Below are positions 16,722 to 22,838 of a DNA stretch of 22,838 bases, one piece after another (position 1 is the stretch's first letter; each line of letters begins with the position of its first letter). The notes below the pieces were generated by a model. It worked only from the letters and a program-made list of their open reading frames with translations. It was not told the DNA's origin and did no database searches. The stretch lies in contig DASTGO010000560.1 in NCBI GenBank assembly GCA_035719045.1, forward strand, positions 1-22,838, read 5' to 3'. This DNA comes from DASTGO01 sp035719045 (lineage in GTDB: Bacteria > Actinomycetota > Actinomycetes > Actinomycetales > Kineosporiaceae). The translations under genes and the position numbers were made by a program.

Positions 16722-16727
16722 GCCCGG

Positions 16728-17459
16728 ATGACCGGCGACCTTCTGCTGCCCCTGCCGATCGAGGCGGTCCTGTTCGACTTCCACGGCACGCTCTTCGACG
16801 CCCACTCCCCTGGCCAGTGGATCGCCGCTGCACACAGGCTGGTCGCCACGGGCGGGGGCCCGGACCTGCGACCGGGAGCGGACCTGACCGGTCTGGCCCG
16901 GCACCTGGACGATGTCTGGACCCATGCCCGGAAGATCGACCCGAGCAGCGAGCGGGACCGCGACCCGGTCCGGCACCGTGAGGTGTTCCGGCGCGCCGTG
17001 ATGCTCCGTTCGGAGGTCGATGAGACGTTCGCCGACGCGCTCTATGCCGTGATGGCCGACCAGTGGCAGCCCTTCGACGACACGGTCGCGGTCCTGAATG
17101 CGTTGCGGGAGAACGGGATCCGAACCCTGCTGCTGTCGAACATCGGCCGGGACGTCCGGCCCCGGCTGCGCGCGTGCGGGGTCGCAGGACTGCTCGACGA
17201 CGTCGTACTGTCCTACGAGGTGGGCCTGATCAAGCCGGACCCACAGATCTTCGCCCTGGCGGTGGAGCGACTCGGTGTCCCCGCCGAGCGCGCGCTCATG
17301 GTCGGTGACAGCCCGCTCGACGACACCGGCGGAACCCCGCTCGGGCTGCGCACCCTGATCCTGCCCCGGATACCCGGCCGGGTCCGCGGGCTCACCGCGG
17401 TGCTGCGCCTGGTCCTCGGACCGGCACCTGCCAGCAGGCCGCCGGCCGAGCAGCGGTGA
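16728..17459 (+). CDS. HAD-superfamily hydrolase (subfamily I) with a DxH motif I
   Basis: This 243-residue protein contains all four HAD motifs. Motif I is FDFHGTLFD (nucleophile D17). Motif II is LLLSN. Motif III is the Lys in GLIKPDPQIF. Motif IV is MVGDSPLDDTGG. A helical cap (about 25-125) between motifs I and II fits subfamily IA. In phosphatases motif I is usually DxD; here the second Asp is His (H19), so the usual general acid/base is replaced, and phosphatase activity cannot be assumed. Substrate is unknown. ATG 16728 is preferred because a -10 element lies 6 nt upstream; a longer frame from 16587 would add an Ala-rich leader from the repeat tract. It converges on the universal stress gene. 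Confidence 0.85.
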   Translation: MTGDLLLPLPIEAVLFDFHGTLFDAHSPGQWIAAAHRLVATGGGPDLRPGADLTGLARHLDDVWTHARKIDPSSERDRDPVRHREVFRRAVMLRSEVDETFADALYAVMADQWQPFDDTVAVLNALRENGIRTLLLSNIGRDVRPRLRACGVAGLLDDVVLSYEVGLIKPDPQIFALAVERLGVPAERALMVGDSPLDDTGGTPLGLRTLILPRIPGRVRGLTAVLRLVLGPAPASRPPAEQR

Positions 17460-17470
17460 TCCGCCGGGAA

Positions 17471-17498
17471 CGGCCGGTCGGCCTGCGGACCAGGGCCG
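17471..17498. terminator. Candidate hairpin between HAD and universal stress genes
   Basis: CGGCCGGTC (17471-17479) pairs with GACC and GGCCG (17488-17498) with a 2-nt bulge and an 8-nt loop, in a 45-bp convergent gap. No T-run. Confidence 0.45.
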
Positions 17499-17504
17499 CC
17501 GCGG

Positions 17505-17906
17505 TCAGGCCTCGGCCTTCACCGCCAGCACGGGGCAGGGCGCATCGAGCAGGATCTGCTGGGCGTTGGAGCCGAGGATCAGCTTGCCCACCGGACTGCG
17601 CCGCCGCAGGCCGATGACGATGAAGTCCGCGCCAACCTCCTCGGCGACGGCGATCAGGTCCTCGGCGGGCTCCAGGCCCCGGACCAGCTGCCGCACCTCA
17701 TGGGCGATCCCGGCATCGTCGAGCTCCTTGCGGACATGCTCCAGTTCCTCCTCGTAGCGGGCGGCCTCGACGGCGTCGAGTTCCTTCCCCCCACGATTGG
17801 AGTTGATGACGATGAGCCGGGCATTGCGCAGCTTGCATTCCTGCGCGGCCCGGCGCAACGCCGCCCGTCCTTCCGGAGTCGGCACGTATCCGACGACGAC
17901 GGCCAT
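17505..17906 (-). CDS. Universal stress protein (UspA family)
   Basis: This 133-residue single-domain USP starts AVVVGYVPTPEGRAALRRAA and includes RLIVINSN. ADFIVIGLRRRSPVGKLILG, then SNAQQILLDAPCPVLAVK, is the C-terminal nucleotide-binding segment. The family ATP motif is GxxGx9GS; here GLRR replaces the second Gly with Arg while the GS is retained, a variant common in this actinobacterial subgroup as far as I recall. ATG 17906 is preceded by GGGAGG. A GTG at 17918 is the alternative start. USPs usually act as cytosolic dimers in stress or energy-limitation responses. The gene stands alone, divergent from the NUDIX gene. A TAACGT -10 candidate lies at 17984-17979. Confidence 0.9.
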   Translation of the reverse strand: MAVVVGYVPTPEGRAALRRAAQECKLRNARLIVINSNRGGKELDAVEAARYEEELEHVRKELDDAGIAHEVRQLVRGLEPAEDLIAVAEEVGADFIVIGLRRRSPVGKLILGSNAQQILLDAPCPVLAVKAEA

Positions 17907-17978
17907 CACGCCTCCCACTGCTCGCCTGCCACCGGCGCAGCAGTGGCCCGTCCGAGCCCCGCTGCCCGAGGGGGAGCC

Positions 17979-17984
17979 ACGTTA
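17979..17984 (-). promoter_or_regulatory. Candidate -10 for the universal stress gene
   Basis: TAACGT on the minus strand (17984-17979) fits TANNNT in an otherwise GC-rich region and would give a leader of about 65 nt. No good -35 is visible. Confidence 0.35.
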
Positions 17985-18081
17985 CCGGATCACCCGATCC
18001 CCGGCCCGGGCGAACGTCCTTCACCAGGCATGACACTGTGAGCCGTCCGGGGTCCCGGCGCGATGTCCGGGGATCGCCCCC

Positions 18082-18087
18082 TACCGT
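18082..18087 (+). promoter_or_regulatory. -10 element of a leaderless NUDIX transcript
   Basis: TACCGT matches TANNNT and lies exactly 6 nt before GTG 18094, the same geometry as for the HAD gene. The intervening GGGGAC is too close to the start to act as a normal ribosome site. Confidence 0.5.
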
Positions 18088-18093
18088 GGGGAC

Positions 18094-18570
18094 GTGGCGG
18101 AACATGACGGCAACGGCTGGGTGGACTGCCGTTGCGGCTCCCGGCACTGGGGACGGCACGGCGCGGCGGGACTGTTGCTGCTGCGCGGATCCCGCCCGGA
18201 CGCGCGGGAGGTCCTGTTGCAGCTGCGGGCGGCCTGGACCCACCAGGGCGGCAACTGGGGGCTGCCCGGCGGCGCCCGGGACAGTCACGAGGATCCGGTG
18301 AGCGCCGCCCTGCGGGAGGCCGCCGAGGAGGCCGGGGTGTCCCCCGGCCTGGTGACCGTGGTCTGCGAGCTGCCGGGAGTGGATCACGGGGACTGGCGCT
18401 ACACCTACGTGGTCGGGGTCGCCGACGGTGCCCTGGAGGTGTCCGCGCTCACCACCGAGACGGACGAGCTGCGCTGGGTCCCGCTGGGGGACGTGCAGCG
18501 GCTGCCGCTGCATCCGGCGTTCGGGGATGCCTGGCCACGGCTGCACGCGGGGCTCACCGAGACCTGCTGA
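18094..18570 (+). CDS. NUDIX hydrolase
   Basis: This 158-residue protein has a perfect Nudix box (GX5EX7REUXEEXGU). It runs from GARDSHEDPVSAALREAAEE to AGV at about residues 60-82, and the REAAEE Glu residues bind the catalytic metal. The box is preceded by NWGLPG, the usual entry strand. The N-terminus has DCRCGSRHWGRHG, a short Cys/His motif followed by the first strand GLLLLR; this leader is shared by an actinobacterial subgroup. Enzymes of the family cleave nucleoside diphosphates linked to another moiety. Substrate cannot be deduced, and a housecleaning role is only an inference. The GTG start is supported by the -10 element 6 nt upstream. It converges on metY. Confidence 0.9.
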   Translation: MAEHDGNGWVDCRCGSRHWGRHGAAGLLLLRGSRPDAREVLLQLRAAWTHQGGNWGLPGGARDSHEDPVSAALREAAEEAGVSPGLVTVVCELPGVDHGDWRYTYVVGVADGALEVSALTTETDELRWVPLGDVQRLPLHPAFGDAWPRLHAGLTETC

Positions 18571-18634
18571 CCGCTGTCCCTCCCCACGGGACGACGCGGG
18601 GTCTCGCCGGCCTGTGCGAGCGGCCCGGGTGATC

Positions 18635-18666
18635 CCCCTCCCGCCAGGCCCCGGTGACGGGTGGGG
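18635..18666. terminator. Candidate hairpin between NUDIX gene and metY
   Basis: CCCCTCCCG (18635-18643) pairs with CGGGTGGGG (18658-18666) with one central mismatch and a 14-nt loop, between convergent stop codons. A second small stem (CCGGGA/TCCCGG, 18670-18689) lies nearer metY. Confidence 0.45.
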
Positions 18667-18699
18667 CCGCCGGGAAGGGGACCTCCCGGGCCGCGACCA

Positions 18700-20016
18700 T
18701 CAGCCGGCCTTCGCCGCCCGGAAGCCGGACTCCAGGTCCGCGAGGATGTCGTCGATGTGCTCGATGCCCACCGCGAGCCGGACCAGGCCGGGGGTGACCC
18801 CGGAGGCGAGCTGCTCCTGCGCCGACAGCTGGCTGTGGGTGGTCGACGCCGGGTGGATCACCAGGCTGCGGACGTCCCCGATGTTGGCGACGTGGCTGTG
18901 CAGCTGCAGCGCGTTGACGAACCGCTTGCCTGCCTCGACGCCACCCTTGATCTCGAAGGCCAGCACGGCGCCGGTGCCCTTCGGGGCGTACTTCTGGCCG
19001 CGCTCGTACCAGGGGCTGGTGGGCAGTCCGGCGTAGGCCACGCTCTCGACCTCGTCACGGCCGGTCAGCCACTCGGCGACCTTCTGCGCGTTGGCCACGT
19101 GCCGCTCCACCCGCAGGCTCAGCGTCTCGATGCCCTGCGCCAGCAGGAAGGCGTTGAACGGGGAGATCGCCGGGCCGAGGTCACGCAGCAGCTGGACCCG
19201 GGCCTTGAGGATGAACGCCAGGTTCACCCCGAACGCGCCGCCCACGCCGAGGTCACGGGCGTACACCAGGCCGTGGTAGCTGGGGTCCGGCTGGTTGTAG
19301 TTGGGGTAGCGCTCGGGGTACTGCGCGAAGTCGAACCTCCCGGAGTCGACGATCACGCCGCCGATCGAGGTGCCGTGCCCGCCGAGGTACTTCGTCGTGG
19401 AGTGGATGACGAAGTCCGCACCCCACTCGAACGGCCGCACCAGGTAGGGGGTGGCGACGGTGTTGTCGACGACCAGCGGGACGCCCACCTCATGCGCGAC
19501 CGCGGCGACACCCTCGATGTCCAGCAGGTCCTGCTTGGGGTTGGCGATCGTCTCGCCGAAGAAGAGCTTGGTGTTCGGCCGGACCGCGGCCCGCCAGGCG
19601 TCCAGGTCGTCGGGGTTCTCGACGAACGTGGTCTCGATGCCCAGCTTCGGCAGCGTGTAGTGCAGCAGGTTGTAGGTGCCGCCGTAGAGGCTCGGGCTGG
19701 CCACCACGTGGTCCCCGGCCTCGGCGATGTTGAGGATGGCCAGCGTCTCCGCGGCCTGGCCGCTGGCGACCAGCAGGGCTCCGACGCCGCCCTCGAGGCT
19801 GGCGATCCGCTGCTCGACGGCGTCCTGGGTCGGGTTCATGATCCGGGTGTAGATGTTGCCGAGCTCCTTGAGCGCGAACAGGTTCGCGGCGTGCTCGGTG
19901 TCCCGGAAGACGTAGGAGGTCGTCTGGTAGATGGGCAGGGCGCGGGCGCCGGTGGCGGCGTCCGGGGTCTGGCCGGCGTGGATCTGGCGCGTCTCGAAGG
20001 ACCAGCCGTCGGTCAC
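18700..20016 (-). CDS. metY: O-acetylhomoserine sulfhydrylase (methionine biosynthesis)
   Basis: This 438-residue PLP enzyme belongs to the Cys/Met-metabolism family. Sequence begins TDGWSFETRQIHAGQTPDAA, followed by LPIYQTTSYVFRDTEHAANLF, the MetY-type N-terminus. The PLP lysine is K209 in HSTTKYLGGHGTSIGG. ASGQAAETLAIL and VVDNTVATPYLVRPFEWGAD are further family motifs, and the C-terminus has VRLAVGIEHIDDILADLE. MetY makes homocysteine from O-acetylhomoserine and sulfide. The length and the long insertion DFAQYPERYPNYNQPDPSYH separate it from shorter cystathionine gamma-synthases. GTG 20016 has AGGAG 6 nt upstream. The mRNA starts far upstream at a SAM-IV riboswitch, so repression by S-adenosylmethionine is expected. 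No metX is adjacent. Confidence 0.93.
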   Translation of the reverse strand: MTDGWSFETRQIHAGQTPDAATGARALPIYQTTSYVFRDTEHAANLFALKELGNIYTRIMNPTQDAVEQRIASLEGGVGALLVASGQAAETLAILNIAEAGDHVVASPSLYGGTYNLLHYTLPKLGIETTFVENPDDLDAWRAAVRPNTKLFFGETIANPKQDLLDIEGVAAVAHEVGVPLVVDNTVATPYLVRPFEWGADFVIHSTTKYLGGHGTSIGGVIVDSGRFDFAQYPERYPNYNQPDPSYHGLVYARDLGVGGAFGVNLAFILKARVQLLRDLGPAISPFNAFLLAQGIETLSLRVERHVANAQKVAEWLTGRDEVESVAYAGLPTSPWYERGQKYAPKGTGAVLAFEIKGGVEAGKRFVNALQLHSHVANIGDVRSLVIHPASTTHSQLSAQEQLASGVTPGLVRLAVGIEHIDDILADLESGFRAAKAG

Positions 20017-20268
20017 GGGGAACTCCTGTTCGTTCGGGTGCCGCGGTCGTCGCGGCTGCGGACCCGGTCCGCATTTCTGACGAGAATGATTAACAAGGTG
20101 CCGTTTCGCAGGCCGGCTCACCGAGTCCGTTGACCAGGGACAGGTCGGTCACGGGATGAGCGGTCCGCGAAGCGGATGCTCCCGGAAGGGGTGGCCACCC
20201 GCGCGCCGAGAGAGGCGGGATCGGGAGAGATCGCGCCGGGCGTGCTCAGGACGGGTCGACCGGATGCC
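20017..20268 (-). other. Long untranslated metY leader downstream of the leader ORF
   Basis: This 252-nt stretch holds no ORF I can support. Minus-strand RNA just after the leader ORF has a pyrimidine-rich patch (CUCUCCCGAUCCCGCCUCUC, about 20235-20210) that could load Rho. A locally AT-rich island (20073-20097) contains GAGAATGATTAAC (20082-20094, plus strand), loosely like a Fur/Zur half-site. AGGAG at 20027-20023 is the metY ribosome site. Confidence 0.4.
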
Positions 20269-20292
20269 TCATCGACACATTCGCTCGATCAC
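20269..20292 (-). CDS. Putative 7-residue leader peptide MIERMCR
   Basis: GTG 20292 is followed by six sense codons and TGA at 20271-20269, giving MIERMCR. GAGGAG (20304-20299) lies 6 nt upstream, a better ribosome site than many genes here have. It sits about 30 nt after the riboswitch and 252 nt before metY. The Met and Cys codons suggest sensing of sulfur amino-acid supply through translation. It is far too short for homology evidence, so its being translated is inferred. Confidence 0.4.
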   Translation of the reverse strand: MIERMCR

Positions 20293-20324
20293 GGTGTGCT
20301 CCTCGTTCCCGGGGGCCCGACCGT

Positions 20325-20439
20325 GGGCCCGCGCTTGCCTCCGCCACCTCGACGGTCGGCCTGGTCATCACCCGGGGCACCCCACCGCGGGGAGGGTTGC
20401 CGTCCAGCGAGCCGGGGCTTGGGGCTGGAACTCATGACC
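20325..20439 (-). promoter_or_regulatory. SAM-IV riboswitch controlling metY
   Basis: Read on the minus strand, the RNA begins GGUCAUGAG, continues AAGCCCCGGCUCGCUGGAC, GGCAACCCUCC, CGCGGUGGGGUGCCCCGGG, closes with UGAUGACC, and ends with GGCAAGCGCGGGCC. This order and wording match the actinobacterial SAM-IV class. Outer helix P1 pairs GGUCAU with AUGACC (20439-20434 with 20368-20363), and CCAGC pairs with GCUGG in P2. The 3' tail CGCGGG can pair with the CCGCG loop of P3, as expected for the SAM-IV pseudoknot. SAM binding should reduce expression of downstream metY. How it does so is not evident, because no classic terminator with a T-run follows. Confidence 0.9.
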
Positions 20440-20447
20440 TGTGCCGG

Positions 20448-20477
20448 ATCGTAGGGCACTGATCGGCACTTGGTCAC
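20448..20477 (-). promoter_or_regulatory. Sigma-A type promoter of the metY leader
   Basis: GTGACC (-35, 20477-20472), an 18-nt spacer and TACGAT (-10, 20453-20448) predict initiation at about 20441, immediately before the first riboswitch base. This is the best -35/-10 pair in the window. Confidence 0.7.
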
Positions 20478-20504
20478 CCCGTCTCAGCATGCGACCCGCT
20501 GGTT

Positions 20505-21566
20505 TCACCCGATGGGCGCAGTGAGCGGGTCGCCCGGGAGGCACTGCCAGGTGGGTGGGATCCCGGCGGCCAGCAACTGCGCAACCAGCGACGACAGCCG
20601 GTGTCCGGGCCGGTCGGCCAGCGCCAGGCCGGCCAACAGACGGCTGCGGACGGCGTCGCAGCACCACCAGGCCAGCCAGGCCAGTACGGACAGCACCTCG
20701 GCCCGGTCCCCGGCAGGTGCCACCCGGGCGAGCGCCGCCAGCAGCCGCCTCCCCCGCTCGACCAGGTCGTGGTCGGGGTGGAGTTCCCAGATCCGGTCGC
20801 CGGAGGCCACCACCTGCCCGGCCACCACCTGTTCGGGAAGCAGGCCACTGCCGGGGACGAGGGTGAACATGACCGCGTCGCGCAGCCGGACATCGCGCAG
20901 TCCGGCCAGCAGTTCCGCCGGGCGGTCCGGGTGCGCCGCGCCGGCGGCCACGAGTTCCCGCCAGCGGGCCAGCACCGCGGGCAGGTCGGCCGGCTGGGCC
21001 GCGTCCACCCGCTGCCGGGTGAGCCGGCCCCGCTCCTGCGGGCGGACGTCGCGGACCAGCTCCTCCTCCCGGTCGGCCACCATCCGCCCGGCCAGCACCA
21101 TGTGCGCCGCCAGTTCGGTCCCGGCCAGGTCGTCCAGCGGCCAGCCCTCGGGCGGGCAGCAGAGCGGGTCGGGACAGTCGTACTTGCGGAAGCTGTCCGG
21201 GCCGACGGCCAGCACGTCGAAGACCCCTATCCCGTGCCGGGGCAGGGTATGGCGCAGCCAGTGGTCGAGGTCACGGTGCGCCAGCACCGGCAGGCCGTCC
21301 GGGCCGGGACGGGGGCCGCCCCCGGCGTCGGACACCACGAGCGCGACGACCTCGCGGCTGCCGCCGCGGCGCAGCATCGGCAGCACCGAGACCAGGGTGG
21401 CGTCCCGGTCCTGCGCTGCCGGCAGGTCCGCACGGACCACTACCCCGGATCGCCGCCGGCCGCCGCGCAGCCCGACCAGCACCAGACTCTCCCGCGGGCG
21501 GAAGCCGATCCGATACCAGGCCAGGGCGATCAGGTCACGCGGTCCCCCGCGCACGATGGTCTGCAT
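20505..21566 (-). CDS. DUF4192 family protein
   Basis: This 353-residue protein belongs to an actinobacterial family of unknown function. The N-terminus is diagnostic: QTIVRGGPRDLIALAWYRIG, then FRPRESLVLVGLRGGRRRSG, then VVVRADLP. Later segments include VVALVVSDAGG, VLAVGPDSFRKYDCPDPLCC and PPEGWPLDDLAGTELAAHMV. The first half resembles an alpha/beta domain; the second half is helical and Ala/Leu-rich. Cysteines in YDCPDPLCC could bind a metal. ATG 21566 is preferred over GTG 21575. No ribosome site is seen, and CAGGGT (21579-21574) lies 7 nt upstream, so this mRNA may also be leaderless. DUF4192 genes are remembered near hrdB in Streptomyces, in line with sigA about 7 kb away here. It ends 28 bp before the metY promoter. 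Confidence 0.88.
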   Translation of the reverse strand: MQTIVRGGPRDLIALAWYRIGFRPRESLVLVGLRGGRRRSGVVVRADLPAAQDRDATLVSVLPMLRRGGSREVVALVVSDAGGGPRPGPDGLPVLAHRDLDHWLRHTLPRHGIGVFDVLAVGPDSFRKYDCPDPLCCPPEGWPLDDLAGTELAAHMVLAGRMVADREEELVRDVRPQERGRLTRQRVDAAQPADLPAVLARWRELVAAGAAHPDRPAELLAGLRDVRLRDAVMFTLVPGSGLLPEQVVAGQVVASGDRIWELHPDHDLVERGRRLLAALARVAPAGDRAEVLSVLAWLAWWCCDAVRSRLLAGLALADRPGHRLSSLVAQLLAAGIPPTWQCLPGDPLTAPIG

Positions 21567-21615
21567 GCCGCACACCCTGGTCGCCGGGAGCGGCGCGGCG
21601 GCACCGTCAGGGGCC

Positions 21616-21654
21616 GGCCTGTGGACGGCGGGACGATGCCGTGGCCTGTGGACG
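21616..21654. repeat. Two 12-bp direct repeats between DUF4192 and DUF1232 genes
   Basis: GGCCTGTGGACG occurs at 21616-21627 and 21643-21654 in the 123-bp gap. Read on the minus strand, the second gives TCGTCCACA, one base from the actinobacterial DnaA box TTGTCCACA. The significance is uncertain. Confidence 0.45.
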
Positions 21655-21689
21655 ACTCGAGGCGTCGCGGGCCGCGACCCGGTGGACCT

Positions 21690-22052
21690 TCAGCCGACGA
21701 CCTCGCCGGCGACGGTGCGGGACCTGTCGCGCTCCCACTCCAGGAAGTCCCCGGCTTCGGCGAGCAGGCTGCCGACCATCCAGGTCACCACGACCGCGTC
21801 GTCGCCCAGCCCGATCAGCGGCAGGAACATCTCGGGGATGAAGTCCAGCGGGGACACCAGGTAGACCAGGCCGAGCAGGACCAGTCCGAGACGTCGCTTG
21901 TCGAGGAACGGGTACCGCCCGCCCAGCCCGAGCCGGAGCATCCGAGGGACCGCCGCGAGCCGTTCCCGGACCCCCGGCACCCCCGGGCGGCGGGCCGCCC
22001 ACAGAGCCACCCAGAGCGCTCGCAGCGCGGCCGTCCGCCGGGTCGATGCCAT
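21690..22052 (-). CDS. YkvA-like DUF1232 membrane protein
   Basis: This 120-residue protein carries the DUF1232 signature YLVSPLDFIPE (around residues 63-73). It follows DKRRLGLVLLGLV and is followed by IGLGDDAVVVTWMVGSLLAEA. The two hydrophobic stretches flanking the signature are likely membrane-associated helices. The N-terminus is Arg-rich (MASTRRTAALRALWVALWAA). Function is unknown across the family. ATG 22052 has GGGAGG 5 nt upstream. It lies 46 bp downstream of the GGDEF gene on the same strand and could be co-transcribed with it. Sequence and length agree with the family. Confidence 0.88.
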   Translation of the reverse strand: MASTRRTAALRALWVALWAARRPGVPGVRERLAAVPRMLRLGLGGRYPFLDKRRLGLVLLGLVYLVSPLDFIPEMFLPLIGLGDDAVVVTWMVGSLLAEAGDFLEWERDRSRTVAGEVVG

Positions 22053-22098
22053 CGCCGCCTCCCCACAGCACGCCGGCCCGGCCGGTGCCGGCGGAGTT

Positions 22099-22838
22099 TC
22101 ATGCTAGGACGGTCGCGTCCCCACCGCCCCGCCAGGCCGTGTGCCGGGCCAGCTCCGCCCGCCGCAGCCAGTCCGCCTCGCCCACCGGAACGGTGCGCAC
22201 GGCCACGCCGACACTGGCGGTGACCGGTTCCTGGGCCGTGGGGCCACCACCGGACCGGACGGCGGCACGGATCCGGTCGGCCAGCGCCACCGCCTCCCCC
22301 TCCTCCAGCGAGGCGAGCACGGCGAACTCGTCGCCGTTCCAGCGGGCGACCACGTCCTGCGGGCGGGTCAGCAGGCGCAGCCCGGCCGCCGCGCGCTGCA
22401 GGACGACGTCGCCGGCGAGATGGCCGTACCGGTCGTTGACCCGGCCGAGCCCGTCGAGGTCGACCAGCAGCAGGGCCACCGGCACCGGATCGGGACGTCC
22501 CGCCGCCGCCGCGATCGCCGCCGCCGCACCGCGCCGGTTGACCAGTCCGGTCAGGGCGTCCAGCCGGGCCGTCCGGGCCAGCGCCCGGCGTTCATCAGCA
22601 CAGCGCAGGACGGCGGTCCTGGCCCGGAACAACTCCGCCAGCCGCTGAGCATCCCGCTCGGCGCGCGCCTCGGCCAGAGCCAGGCAGGTGCGCAGACCCG
22701 GCGCGGGAACTCCGGCGGCGGCCTCCTCGGCGCGCAACACCTCATAGGCCAGGGCCAACCGGTCGGCCCGGTACTCCCCGGTGTGGACCTCCGCCAGCAG
22801 GCGGCGCCCCTCCCCCAACGCGTCCCCGACCCGCGGCA
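22099..22838 (-). CDS. GGDEF-domain protein (diguanylate cyclase-like), 5' end outside window
   Basis: The minus frame is open to the window edge (PRVGDALGEGRRLLAEV before the first possible internal start at 22818), so the N-terminus is missing. The N-terminal visible part is helical (TPR- or coiled-coil-like, Ala/Leu/Arg-rich). The GGDEF domain begins at DALTGLVNRRGA, with the metal and nucleotide motif VDLDGLGRVNDRYGHLAGD, then RPQDVVARWNGDEFAVL. The signature is NGDEF, with the first Gly replaced by Asn. An RxxD product-inhibition site (RPQD) sits five residues before it. Activity is therefore uncertain: the substitution is in the active loop, but the I-site and metal residues are kept. 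It would make c-di-GMP from GTP, opposing the HD-GYP protein at 1873-4557. Confidence 0.87.
   Translation of the reverse strand, partial: PRVGDALGEGRRLLAEVHTGEYRADRLALAYEVLRAEEAAAGVPAPGLRTCLALAEARAERDAQRLAELFRARTAVLRCADERRALARTARLDALTGLVNRRGAAAAIAAAAGRPDPVPVALLLVDLDGLGRVNDRYGHLAGDVVLQRAAAGLRLLTRPQDVVARWNGDEFAVLASLEEGEAVALADRIRAAVRSGGGPTAQEPVTASVGVAVRTVPVGEADWLRRAELARHTAWRGGGDATVLA

Noticed and set aside
16587..16727. A 47-residue N-terminal extension of the HAD protein
   Set aside because: It translates the direct-repeat tract into an Ala/Val-rich leader without a ribosome site. The -10 element and motif spacing favour ATG 16728.
18001..18030. A DosR-like dormancy box upstream of the universal stress gene
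   Set aside because: The best alignment to the 14-bp core matches only about nine positions and breaks the conserved CCC half; not better than chance in such GC-rich DNA.
20156..20454. Plus-strand ORFs of about 90 codons opposite the riboswitch
   Set aside because: Arg/Gly/Pro-rich shadows; the minus strand holds a structured RNA in this interval.
21616..21654. A replication origin or DnaA-binding cluster
   Set aside because: Only two imperfect boxes and no AT-rich unwinding region, dnaA or dnaN.

Overview
The window is very GC-rich with strong G/C third-position bias. Its core genes (a HrdB/SigA-type principal sigma factor, the actinobacterial second type II topoisomerase pair, DUF7455, DUF4192, a SAM-IV riboswitch) point to a chromosomal segment of an Actinobacterium (class Actinomycetes). 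A methyl-accepting chemotaxis protein together with HD-GYP and GGDEF proteins suggests a motile or sensing lineage, for example something near Nakamurella, Geodermatophilus, Kineosporia or Frankia relatives. The genus cannot be fixed by eye.

Layout: (1) 1-1801: the 3' end of an acyl-CoA synthetase-like gene, a nitroreductase, and a Cys-rich four-helix-bundle copper-binding protein on the minus strand. (2) 1873-4557 (-): a large PAS-PAS-GAF-HD-GYP c-di-GMP phosphodiesterase-like sensor. (3) 4801-10495: a topoisomerase block, with parC-like (+) converging on a GNAT gene and parE-like (-) upstream of that GNAT gene. A very strong bidirectional hairpin separates parC from GNAT. (4) 10844-13431: DUF7455 zinc-ribbon protein, DUF456 membrane protein, and the principal sigma factor (-). 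DUF456 and sigA converge on a perfect 14-bp terminator hairpin. (5) 13690-14715: a decayed island holding a broken HhH-GPD repair glycosylase gene, a 67-codon orphan ORF, an orphan C-terminal fragment and an internally deleted VOC/glyoxalase gene. (6) 14764-18570: chemoreceptor (-), HAD hydrolase (+), universal stress protein (-), NUDIX hydrolase (+). (7) 18700-20477: metY (O-acetylhomoserine sulfhydrylase, -) behind a long leader with a sigma-A promoter, a SAM-IV riboswitch and a 7-codon leader ORF containing Met and Cys. (8) 20505-22838: DUF4192, DUF1232 and a 5'-truncated GGDEF protein, all on the minus strand.

How the genes fit together: parE, parC, DUF7455, sigA and DUF4192 form a housekeeping neighbourhood that, from memory, is also found around hrdB in Streptomyces. 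The metY leader is the best-supported regulatory system: SAM sensing by the riboswitch, possibly layered with translation of a short Cys/Met-containing leader peptide. Several plus-strand genes (nitroreductase, HAD, NUDIX) lack a Shine-Dalgarno sequence. They have a -10-like element exactly 6 nt before the start codon, which suggests leaderless transcripts.

No mobile element, CRISPR array, tRNA or rRNA was seen. I found no clear case of a wholly new multi-gene system. The items most worth following are the metY leader, the decayed island at 13.7-14.7 kb, and the short tandem duplications that recur in and between genes.
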